From assembly GCF_013426205.1 (NCBI RefSeq), contig NC_089422.1, positions 3,348,001-3,412,000 on the forward strand: 64,000 nucleotides of DNA, in the 5' to 3' direction. The translations under genes were made by a program, and so were the position numbers. Shown one piece after another: positions 54,832-64,000 of this stretch. Within the stretch, counting starts at the first letter, position 1. Each line of letters opens with the position of its first letter. This DNA comes from Metarhizium brunneum. Its lineage: Eukaryota > Ascomycota > Sordariomycetes > Hypocreales > Clavicipitaceae. Below the pieces are notes generated by a model, which did no database searches, had not been told where the DNA came from, and saw nothing but the letters and a program-made list of their open reading frames with translations.

Positions 54832-56454
54832 CTACCCGTAAATCTTGCGGCCCTGATACCACGTCTCCTGGACTTTGCCTTCTAAAAGCCTGGCGGGATC
54901 CCAAACCACGTCCACGACAGCAAGATTCGCAGCCTTGCCGGGTTCCAGCCTACCGACACGGTCATCAGCGAAGCAACTATACGCAGCGCCCTGAGTTGCC
55001 GCAGCCATGGCAGCCGCAAGACTCAGCGCAAATCTCGGGGCCGTCTGCTCGTCCAGCTCCGGCTTTCGCCCAGACCGCCGCGTCGTAGCAGTATACAGAT
55101 TCGGAAGAACGAGGTGTGACGCTGTAGGAGCATCGGTGCCAATCGCAACGGTAGCCCCGTGCTCAGCGAAGCCGTTGTACGGGAAGACGTGCTCGCATCT
55201 TTGGGGGCCGAGCAGCTTCGGCCACGCCTGGAGGATGGACGGATCGCTATGCACAGGTTGGACCGATGCGGTGATTCCGAGCTTGCCTAGGCGTTTGACA
55301 TCCTCGGGGGAGCATGTTTCCAGATGTTCAATGCGATGTCGCCCTTGCGAGTTTCCCACTCGCTCTAGAGAGTCGATGGCTACTCTGATGGCAGCATCGC
55401 CAATGGCATGGATAGCAATTTGCAAGCCGGCGTCGTCGGCCTTTTTTAAGATGGGCACGAGTTCCTCCACAGTCCACACCGCCGGCTCGTTTCCGCCGTT
55501 GTGCGCGTATGGCTCCATGAGACTTGCGGTGCAGGCGTCTACAACGCCGTCGCACATGATCTTGATGCCGGTGATGCGGCAGTCAGGGGAAGTCTTTTCG
55601 TTGTACTGCTTGTTCAGCGTAATGGCCTCGTCGACCTGTGCAAGGGACTCCTCCGGCGTCTTTTGCGGCAGAACAAACCAATGTACGGCCATCCAGATGG
55701 GAAGACTTCCGCCGCATTTCTTGCGGTAACTCAGGATGATGTCCCACGTCTTCTCGTCCATGGCCATGTCGATGAGGCCAGTGTATCCGCTGGCAATGTA
55801 CGATTCAATAGCATCGTGAACGAAGTCCAGCTTTTGCTCTGAAGAAAGCTGCGCGCTCAGAAACGGGTCGGCAATGCCTAACGCAGCGGTTTCTGATAGC
55901 AGACCTGTGGGCTTGCCAGCCCCATCTCTATGAATCTTACCGCCGGGGGGATCCTCTAGGTCTGCGACTTGCAATTCACTCAGTGCTGCTGTGTTACACC
56001 ACATGGAATGCATGTCGTATGCATAAATATAGATAGGTCGAGGGTCCAGATCATCGATCTGGCTTGCAAATGCCTCTCCGTTGGTAGAGGTCTGGAACCA
56101 GCTGCAGCACAGGATTCGATCCATATCCGGGTGAGCTTTCGCGTAGTTGCGGATGGCGGTGCGAATCTCTTCCAGGGTCTCACAGCCACTTATATCCAGC
56201 TTGTTCAACGTTTGTCCAGTATGCAGCAGGTGCATGTGGCTGTCAATGAAGCCGGGGACGATTAGTCGGTTCTGCATGTCGAGCATCTCTGCTCCAGAAG
56301 ACACGGCGCTTTGCACCTCCCCACCGTCATCTGAGCCGACGTAGAGAATCTTTCCTGAAGACTCATCTAAGATGAGACAGTTTGCAAAGACGGCCTCTTT
56401 CGGATTGTGTCCAGACGGACGGAGAAATCGGCCATTTCGAAGGACCTTGACCAT
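54832..56454 (-). CDS. Amidohydrolase family 3 protein (YtcJ-like)
   Basis: Metal-dependent hydrolase of the amidohydrolase superfamily, 540 aa, single exon. The composite beta-sandwich is formed by the first 65 residues and the last 60 (GKAANLAVVDVVWDPARLLEG). The TIM-barrel metal site starts with His73 and His75 in GFIDSHMHLLHTG. Further ligands fit IHAIGDAAI, RIEHLETCSPED and the Asp of AIGTDAPTAS. The start MVKVLRNGRFLRP gives the usual FxNGRI-type N-terminus. It ends only 42 bp from the end of the aspartic protease pseudogene, to which it is convergent. Fungal members hydrolyse small amides or N-acyl compounds of uncertain identity. No signal peptide. Confidence 0.9.
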   Translation of the reverse strand: MVKVLRNGRFLRPSGHNPKEAVFANCLILDESSGKILYVGSDDGGEVQSAVSSGAEMLDMQNRLIVPGFIDSHMHLLHTGQTLNKLDISGCETLEEIRTAIRNYAKAHPDMDRILCCSWFQTSTNGEAFASQIDDLDPRPIYIYAYDMHSMWCNTAALSELQVADLEDPPGGKIHRDGAGKPTGLLSETAALGIADPFLSAQLSSEQKLDFVHDAIESYIASGYTGLIDMAMDEKTWDIILSYRKKCGGSLPIWMAVHWFVLPQKTPEESLAQVDEAITLNKQYNEKTSPDCRITGIKIMCDGVVDACTASLMEPYAHNGGNEPAVWTVEELVPILKKADDAGLQIAIHAIGDAAIRVAIDSLERVGNSQGRHRIEHLETCSPEDVKRLGKLGITASVQPVHSDPSILQAWPKLLGPQRCEHVFPYNGFAEHGATVAIGTDAPTASHLVLPNLYTATTRRSGRKPELDEQTAPRFALSLAAAMAAATQGAAYSCFADDRVGRLEPGKAANLAVVDVVWDPARLLEGKVQETWYQGRKIYG

Positions 56455-58535
56455 GGTTGAGGTTGCTGACAGTACCGGGAAGGGCGTTATGTGATTGCTG
56501 GGCGGCTATCGAGAGCAGTAAATACGCAAGTTGGCAAAAAGTCTCGGATAGCTAATTCAAGCCATAAGCCATTGAGTTTGTCAAAGGGGCAATGGCTATT
56601 AAAAGAACCGACAACCGACTCCGTAGCCTGGAAGACTTGGCTACTTGTCGCCTTTCCGTTCTTATAAGCGGCTGCGAATGTCAGAGTCGCGAGGCCTCGG
56701 AGCCCGCGCATACTGACCTTTGTTAGTGGTTTTCGGTTTCCGCGGCCGGATCTTGTTATCAACGCGAGACGGTTTCAGAGCCACTCGGGTGGACCAGGCT
56801 ATGCAATGAGGCGATTAACCGACTCGGATGAGCCACAACACGACGGCACAGCGATGGAGCGGGGGAAACCTGGGGTTGCATGGATCGCTTGGGTATGCTC
56901 CGAATTGTCCGTACGACTTGATGACAGCCATGCATCAGTTTCAAGTCTGAAAGGTTGAGCTTCCATTGGGCTGACTTGAACACAACCCTCCAGCTTCTGT
57001 CCCCGTAAACGCCATGACGTCCAAAGAGGCAATGGAATTCCCTACCTAGTTATTGCCAGGCTTCCAATTGAATTTCGATTGTTCCATCTTACGATTAGTA
57101 GCGGCACCAAGTCTATCAGCTATGTATCGAGACTGCAAACCGCAGGGTATAGTGTGCTTCTCACCGATAACTACCCGAATCCTTTTACACATTTCCATCG
57201 CTCCCGAAGCTGAGGGTTAACTATGCGGTCTGGATGTAAACCCGCCCTTGACGCCATGCATTAGTCCTCCAGAGAGTCCCCCACAAACGACCCGGTCGCT
57301 GCAAGACACAGCTAAGCCAGCCCTGTATACCTCCCGGGCCATCAACTGCCGATCTTTCATAGCTGATACCCACCTGACAAATAGCTGAATCTAGGGTAAG
57401 TCGGAACTACAAATCAACGAGTACTACCTTTGTCCCAGGTTCCGAGGATCTATTCCTTCTGCCCGTATCAATATGACCATTGCCATAATGACATTTTAGT
57501 GTTAATGAGAAAGCAGTCCGTATTGGAGCACGTGTTCTTAAAACTAACTCTGGGTCTAGATTTGACAGATTGCCAATGGTAACTAGAGCGATCAATAATA
57601 GGCACAGCTTGACTCCGATATATACTAGCCACCTCGCGTCTTGCCTAATAACACTCACTGCGATCCGAGCTTGCGCTTGTTATGACATGCTTCCTATCTT
57701 ATGATATCTTGTCTTGGTCATTTCTTATCTATTTAGTATCCATCGCCAACATTGCGTAATCGACAGTCGTCTCTATTCTACGCTATTCATCCTAGTTATC
57801 CAAGATTCGCGCGAATAAACCTAAATTGCCAATTTCCATACTCCATACATCTTTCAGATGAATAGGCATTGAGAAGATGCTTCAACTAGTGAGATCTGTG
57901 GAATCCACCGGGAAAAGTAGCACTCGCAACCAAAAGGTACTCAAGTGACCCCAGAAATTAGACTTGCATGTCATGTTGCTATTGTGGCTCATAGAGCCGG
58001 GAGAAATGATGGATTCCTGACCCCAACTCCGTCAAATGGCCCAAAGGTCCACTTGCCTGACACCACACTCCTCCGAACCAACGAAGACTCCAGTTTCCCA
58101 CCGACAGGGGAGATGATGATAAAGCGAAAATCCAATTAATACTCGAAATTTTTGATATAATATCAATTGGTCTCAGATTAAAGGCATCTTCTCCGAGTAT
58201 AAAGAGCAACATCGAAGCGCGTTTATTTCGCCGCCGTAATAGCAAGCATCTCTCTTGCCGCCACGAATCCTGGTATTCAGGCCTCTCCTGGCTGTTGCAC
58301 TAAAATACTTCCACTGTTCAAAGAGATATCTAAAAACAAAGGCGGATGTGGGATAGGCTTATAAGCGTGGGTAAATACACGACGGTGAATAGTCACGCTG
58401 AAGAGGGAAGAGGGCTCAAGACATGTCGAGTGAATATACAGTGTATTGGATATCAATATTGCTACATTTACTTGGTATCATAACACTCCTTGGCACATAA
58501 AACTTTAAAAAAGCAACACATGATCAAACCCATCT
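56455..58535. other. A/T-rich intergenic region
   Basis: 2.1 kb between the amidohydrolase start and the peptide transporter stop. From about 57,050 to 58,480 it is visibly A/T-rich with many TA steps and no long open frame, unlike most other gaps here. This could be an old, RIP-mutated repeat; no element can be recognised. The first 600 bp look like ordinary promoter sequence. Confidence 0.5.
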
Positions 58536-60434
58536 TTAAGCAGCTTCCCCAGCTTCATGGGCCTTGCCAACACCGGGCTGTTGCTTGCCAATAAACTCAG
58601 ACTTCTTGAGCATATTCCACTTGTCTTCCTCCGAGTCAAGGTGGCGGAAGCAGAACCAGAAGACAATGCCACCAATGACGGCAATGACTGCAATAACCGT
58701 GTAGTTCCAGACTAGCAGAGGGTCTCCAGACAATGGAACAAAGGCCTGGCCAATGGCGGCAGACACGGCGCTCATGAACAAGTTGATGCTCATGACAAGA
58801 GACTTCATGTTCTCAGGTGCCTTGGAGAAGGCATATTCGTACGACGTGACGTTGGCAAAAATTTCGGCTATACCAATCAATATGTAGGGCAGACTCTGGG
58901 CCCAAACGTTGATGGGCGCGGGAGGGCAGTCCTCTGTGTTTGCGTGCCAGCCGCAGGGGCTCATCTCGTAGATGTAGTACTGCATAACAGCAGAGGCTAC
59001 CATGGACAGAGAGGCAATTAGGAAACCAGTCGTCATACGCTTGATAGGGGTGAAGGCGACGCCGAGTTTGCGGAGACCAGGATACAAAAGGTGGTCAATG
59101 ATGGGAATCATGATGACGATGGAAATAGGGTTGAGGTTCTGGATGATGTCGTTTGGTACACCGTGTCGCTCCATGGTACTGGCCTGGGTGGTCAGGTTTG
59201 CCGTCATCTGGTTGTAAGACAAAAAGAAGATGGGCAGGAAGAGGAAGACCTTGCAGGCCATGAGACCACGGCGAACTTCATCAACCCAGGCATCATCATA
59301 GGTCATCCAACTAGGTCGCTCTTCAAGGGGGACGCGGGAGGGCTTGGCAACCTCCCAGCTGAAGTTCTTCAGACCAGAGCGCTTGCGAGCAAAGTTGGCC
59401 ATCCTGATGAACTTGGAAAGCAGTGATCCCGTGGGAGGCTTCAGCTTATAGCTCTTCTTCTGCGACCAGAGAACGAGAGGCGCCAGCAAGAACAAGCCAG
59501 TGGGGATGAGGAAAGCAAGCCAGAAGCCGACGTATTTCTCCACGTAAACCATACCAATCTGACCGGCGAGCGAGCCAATATTGATGCACAGGTAGAAATA
59601 CAGGAAGATTCTGGTATTGGTGACAGCGGGATCAACAATGACGCGCTCGCCCTTGCGAACCTCGATTCGGGGTCGGACATCGTCATTCTGCTCAGCAAGC
59701 AGCGGGGAAACGTTGGCCTTGAAAAATCCGGTGCCAACGCAGAGACAAATCAATCCAATAATGAAAGCGGCAAAGGAGGATTTGCTGTTGACAATGACAC
59801 CGGGAGCAGATGCGGCAACCAAGATGGCGTGAGCAATGGTGGAAATACCAATGGCAAGGTGCAAGGTCCAGAAACGACCCATACGGGCATCGGCGATCCA
59901 GGCACTGCAAAAAGAATCAAGATTAGCAACAATGTTGGCAGGGCGTATAGGATGAAATGGAGCGGTGGAACTTTGTTCTTACCCGAGAAGAGGCATCAGA
60001 TAAGCGAAGAACTGGTTGAAGAGACTGATACCCTGGGCAGCCTTGGTGCCCATACCCAAGGCACCAGGTTGGCCGTTGGGATCGAGAGGAGCGCCCGTGG
60101 TCGAGCCTACTGGCAAAGGCTTGTTGACAAAGTTGGTGTACAAGACAGCCGAGCCATAGTAGGAGAAACGTTCGCAAAGTTCGACAAAGGCAATCGTCCA
60201 CATGCTCCACATAATCTTGCCCGAGACTCGGCGGAGAGTCTGCATCTCCTCGTCTGTCGGTTTACCCTCGTACTCATCGTCGTCAAGCATCACATCGTGA
60301 TGCTGCAATGACGCCTTGCGCACGTGGGCATCCATGGATCCCTTGGAGGGGCTATACGGGTGCCCTTTATTCTCGCCATCAACCAAGCCCGGTTGGACAA
60401 TGGCATCGTTGTCGAGATTGACGGTGGTCGTCAT
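58536..60434 (-). CDS. Oligopeptide transporter, PTR2/POT family
   Basis: Proton-coupled di-/tripeptide importer of the plasma membrane, 606 aa. Exons 60434-59983 and 59904-58536; a 78-bp intron (GTAAGA donor, TTGCAG acceptor) joins LMPLLG to AWIADARMG. The N-terminal 80 residues are hydrophilic and acidic (VMLDDDEYEG). Twelve hydrophobic segments follow. The POT signatures are present: FVELCERFSYYG in the first helix (E-x-x-E/C-R-F-x-Y-Y type), the D-A-R-x-G-R-F loop, FYLCINIGSLAG at residue 254, and a conserved EIFANVTSYEYAFSKAPENMKS in the tenth helix region. The start MTTTVNLDNDA is the first ATG. In fungi PTR2 genes are usually induced by peptides and repressed by good nitrogen sources; no binding site was assigned here. 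Confidence 0.95.
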
Positions 60435-61081
60435 TGTGAATATGGCGTCTTTTGTTCTTCAAAACAAGACTACACAAAGACTGCCGGGCAGGTCTAAGGA
60501 CAGGTTGCCAAAGACGAGCAGGATGGGGACACCCAAGAAATCGAAAACGTGGTGTTGTCGCGGGGTGCAGCGGTTCTTAATATAATCCTGCAGAGAGGCC
60601 AGAGCCTGTTCCCGTCGTTTATACGTCTGACAGACATCTGGGGGACTCCATGAATACACTTGTCACGTTTCGTTATCAGCCTCTTCGTGGTGAGAGGTCG
60701 ACGGCTGGCACAGCCAAGACTCGACGACCCCGGAGAGCGATTCCCGATCCAGCCTAGCCGGCCATGGCATTCAAAAGATCCCAGTCGAAGGCTAACAGGC
60801 CAGTACCTTAAAAATAGGTGGGGAGCAGGCCCAGACCTGCTGGTCCACAAGGGCAATGCAGCCAATAACCTTATCTCCAAAGCCATCAACTCCTGATCAG
60901 TGCCAAGACCCGAAGAAAAGAGGCGCAAAGGAGGGAGCCATGGGCGTCCACCAGTCGTCTCGGTCGAGGAGTGGCTGACAAGTCATCCGAGATGCTGATG
61001 ATTCGAACTGAGAGAGTCGTCAGCCGTAGTGGCTTCTCAAGCCAGTTCCCAGCAGCAATGTCCCGAAGAAATGGCCTTGTG

Positions 61082-61090
61082 TACGGAGTA
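61082..61090 (+). repeat. TACGGAGTA motif copy 9
   Basis: Exact 9-mer on plus, 650 bp upstream of the peptide transporter start. Confidence 0.7.
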
Positions 61091-61756
61091 GCATGTATGT
61101 AGTACATATCGACTGCGCGTGCCGTGACCAGCTCCAAGGTGTTGGGGCTTGTGAGCTGATGCGCAAATGCTCCTCGGCCACACCAGACCACACACAGGCA
61201 GGGCCAAACGAACTGCAGCCAAGGCACAGCGGTTTATGGGCTGTCATCTCACCAAGCCAAGGCGGCCGCGGTTGAACCTGGCCCTCTGCCTGCGGCTGCC
61301 AAACGTTCACCCTCGCGGAACGCCACATGCCGGCGATTCCATACCCGTGTCCATTGTCTCGGCGTCGCAACGGCGAAATTTTCATGGCAATGCTTCAACT
61401 GAAATTGAGCTCCGTGGGGGTCCCAGGCTAAGTTCTCACGCCGCGGAGGCGATAAAACAACCGCGGTGGGCTTGTCGAATCTGGCGAGTACAGATAGTCG
61501 ACCCCCTGCCGGATCCAGACGAAGAAACCAAGCTTAAAAAAGAAGGGCCCGAATGGTTGGCCAACGTATCAGCAAATGCGTTGCTCATGTCATTTAGTCG
61601 CTGAATTTGCATATGCGGGCCTTGCATTTGCCCCCAATCCCTCCCCAGATGATAACGATGGAGTCCATGAGATTTACTCCATATTATTCATATGACGAGG
61701 CAGAGTCAAGCACGCCATGCCTCGAACAATGGATCTCGCGCAAGAATCTCCCATCG

Positions 61757-61776
61757 GCAAAAAAAAAAAAAAAAAA
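61757..61776. repeat. Poly-A tract
   Basis: Uninterrupted run of about 17 A bases in the last gap. It might be a slippage tract or the tail of an old retroposed copy; no target-site duplication was seen by eye. Confidence 0.6.
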
Positions 61777-64000
61777 GGTTGGCGAGGCGTCGCAATTGTC
61801 CCCAAGGCAAAAATTCTAATTCTCGCCCTGACGTCGTCATGCGCGGCTCTCATCAGCGCCTCATTTTGCCTTCGCAGCAGCCACCGGCAAGAAGTTCTTT
61901 TCGGCCTTCTCTGCCACCAAGTTCTCTACCAGCCAGTTGACCCTTCGTCTCCCTCCCTCCCTGCCTCCCTCCCACCACAATCAGGTGGAGGCTGCCGGTC
62001 TTGTGGGGAACGGAGTCCACGAACCGCACAGCCCTTTGTCCAGGTCGTAGGGGCGGCTTTGGGTATCTGGTGGCGCTGGCGAGCCCCTGTACGTTTTGAA
62101 GATTCGCCGAACTTTAGCACTTACACAGGAAGATGCGTATCGTATTTGAAGCCTTCTCGCAATAGCGGGTGAGTGTTGGCCGAGATCTGCTCCGGGATCT
62201 CACAATGGCAGAGATAAATTGGAAGCACACGATTGAGTGGCTATTACTTCGTAAAGTGAGGCTTGTACCGATACGACAAAAGCATGATTCCGGTTCTGGT
62301 TGGGACCATTTTTGGGTTTCTTCCCGTAACTGAATCGTCCAAGACAAGCGCATTTGACCTGTGGGGTGTCGCCTTAGATGTAACCTGTCGGCATGAAACC
62401 ACCGTTTACGGCATAGTAGATGTGAAGGCTCGCAACGCTCTGCTCCAGCTACTTCCCCGCAAGTCGCGTCGCACGCGCGCGCTGACAGGGTGGCTCGGCA
62501 GAGGAATGATAGGCCATTCGAGAACCAATCCACCCGCAGCGAGAAGCGACTTGGTAGCGAGTGAAAGTCCAAACACGAAGGATGATCTCGAAAGTATCGG
62601 AAAGCTTGAGGCTCATTTTGGCACTACTAGTACGAGACACTAGTTTGGTTCTTGAGTTAATGACCTCATCCTTCGCGATGTAGAGACGCAATGTTGACCA
62701 AACTTTTACGTCAAAGTTTGTGGGTTGTATCTGGGGTTAGCTCTGGGGTTTCTATTTTAATATGGGGAACTGGAGGCCCTTCAACTCCCTAAACGATGGG
62801 TTGATCCGCGGGGGATCACTAAACCAAAGGGAAACTCAATGCGGAGGTGTGGGTGGCTACAGGAGGACCACATGACTATTGTCGGGCAGATAAAGATTCA
62901 GGTCTTAGTCCGTATGCGGATGTGAATTGCCCTAGGGTTAATGTTTGTCTTTGATCCTCGTCCTTAACGATGCTTTCTCATACCAACCCTCGTTCAACGG
63001 ATATGAAACTGCGACGAGAAAGCTTCAGTGCGGATATTTGCCTTTTGCTATTATTAGCAGTATAGTCGGAGCTCCAAGGCTTTCCAGGGAATCGAGCATC
63101 GCGGCCTAGAGTAGAATATCCGCCGTGGCATATCCACGAAGACGACCTTGGTCAGGCCAAACAATAAGGAGAGCGGGCAGCATCGGATAAGGAAGGAAGC
63201 GAGACATCCTTGCAAATGCTGTTGATTTTTTTGCCCTGCTGTAATAAACAAGCTGGCCATATTGGAGGGTGAAAGTCGACCATGACTGGTTCGCAAAGAG
63301 GACCAGACAGGTTCGAATCTTTGTGCGTTTGACTGCTCAACACTACACGGGGGCTGACAGATTCAATGTTGCCGTCTGCTCCTGCCGCAAATGTGGCTAG
63401 GTCAGCCGCATTACACGGACGGCAGGCACGGCCGACGCCCAGTCAGGCGAAGACAAGCGCCCAACAGAACGACAAGGTGAAGTGTCCATGTGGACAACAT
63501 CCATCATCAATCGATCCCATCCATCACGTCTTGGGCTTGGTGCTTGGCCACTCACCTGCACTCTGGTCAATCATGGTCCAGCTCCCCTCTCCTGCGCACG
63601 GTACCTTGACAAATTGAGCATCTCCTACCCATGGGCTCGGTTGGCAGTAGTACGTACCAGCCGAGGCCTCAACTGGCGCATGTTACGGATGTGTTTGCTC
63701 GTCGATGCGAGACGCTGACGGAGGATGGAACAAAGAACAGAGCCTCAAAGTGTCTCTCGCATCACAACACGACGCGCCTCGTTGCCATCGTCGGGCTCAA
63801 ATCATACGTTTCAACAAACGATCTTGTGGCTGCCACTCGCTCGGTCGAGATTGGCCTCATCCGCTACGACCGACCGACAGGGTTATCCCAGTGTGCCGCC
63901 GGTTCTCTGAATGATCTGCCAAAGCCTCTTTAGCCCCAAGACCCACTCCGGAACGCCAACACGCAATGCACGGAACAATTGTTGGAAATTTCTGTCTTCC

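Larger units (their letters stand above)
60435..64000. other. Terminal gap, no gene recognised
   Basis: 3.6 kb to the window edge. It contains TACGGAGTA copy 9 at 61082, an A17 tract near 61,760, and a CCCTCCCT-type pyrimidine run near 61,950. Open frames are up to 150 codons, overlapping and domain-less. A TTCGAAT box near 63,313 does not fold into a tRNA. A gene beginning beyond the right edge cannot be excluded. Confidence 0.5.

Noticed and set aside
61607..62172. Overlapping open frames around the poly-A tract
   Set aside because: They encode Lys runs and Ser/Pro-rich text produced by the A17 and CCCTCCCT tracts; no gene signal.
63290..63330. T-loop-like GGTTCGAATC, possible tRNA
   Set aside because: The five bases on either side do not pair as a T-stem and no matching acceptor, D or anticodon arms can be drawn.
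1..64000. CRISPR arrays, bacterial operons, prophage or intact transposase genes
   Set aside because: None seen: no regularly spaced direct repeats, no transposase, reverse transcriptase or integrase motifs in any frame, and the gene structure is eukaryotic throughout.

Overview
The window reads as nuclear DNA of a filamentous ascomycete, most likely a sordariomycete of the order Hypocreales. Genes are eukaryotic: most carry one to four short introns (45-125 bp, mostly GTAAGT/GTGAGT-type donors and YAG acceptors), there are no operons or Shine-Dalgarno sites, intergenic gaps run from 40 bp to almost 5 kb, and the protein families are typical of Pezizomycotina. The order-level placement is inferred from protein character and genome style, not from a search.

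Layout, left to right. 1-6371: C-terminal two thirds of the lipid-transfer protein VPS13, cut by the window edge. 6372-11231: a 4.9-kb gap. 11232-13354: CNT nucleoside transporter. 14042-15851: HRI1 protein converging on an arylamine N-acetyltransferase. 17035-18393: class III aminotransferase, divergent from the acetyltransferase. 19257-21275: a divergent kinesin. 21983-23785: GH47 alpha-1,2-mannosidase. 23945-26345: a large uncharacterised membrane protein. 27148-29787: SulP sulfate permease. 29788-33779: a 4-kb gap. 33780-34834: a protein with two GFA/CENP-V zinc domains. 35163-36479: GPI-anchored GH17 beta-glucanase. 36480-41537: a gene-poor, repeat-bearing stretch with one decayed small-secreted-protein gene, a minisatellite and two related palindromic elements. 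41538-46405: CoA ligase and cytochrome P450, converging. 48624-50788: fumarylacetoacetase and maleylacetoacetate isomerase, converging. 52322-53197: GNAT-family protein. 53418-54789: decayed GPI-type aspartic protease. 54832-56454: amidohydrolase. 58536-60434: PTR2-type peptide transporter. 60435-64000: no gene recognised.

Functional links. The clearest is the last two steps of tyrosine/phenylalanine catabolism (maleylacetoacetate to fumarylacetoacetate to fumarate plus acetoacetate), encoded by neighbouring genes 147 bp apart. The acetyltransferase/aminotransferase pair shares a 1.2-kb divergent promoter region and may be co-regulated. The CoA ligase/P450 pair could be a small metabolic unit. 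Much of the rest is housekeeping: membrane lipid transfer, N-glycan trimming, and nucleoside, sulfate and peptide uptake.

The most interesting non-gene signals are the 9-mer TACGGAGTA/TACTCCGTA, found nine times and only outside coding sequence, and the cluster of decay marks at 38.6-41.1 kb. I found no convincing undescribed multi-gene system. I saw no tRNA, rRNA, CRISPR array or intact transposon. Splice sites were assigned by hand from consensus and reading-frame continuity.
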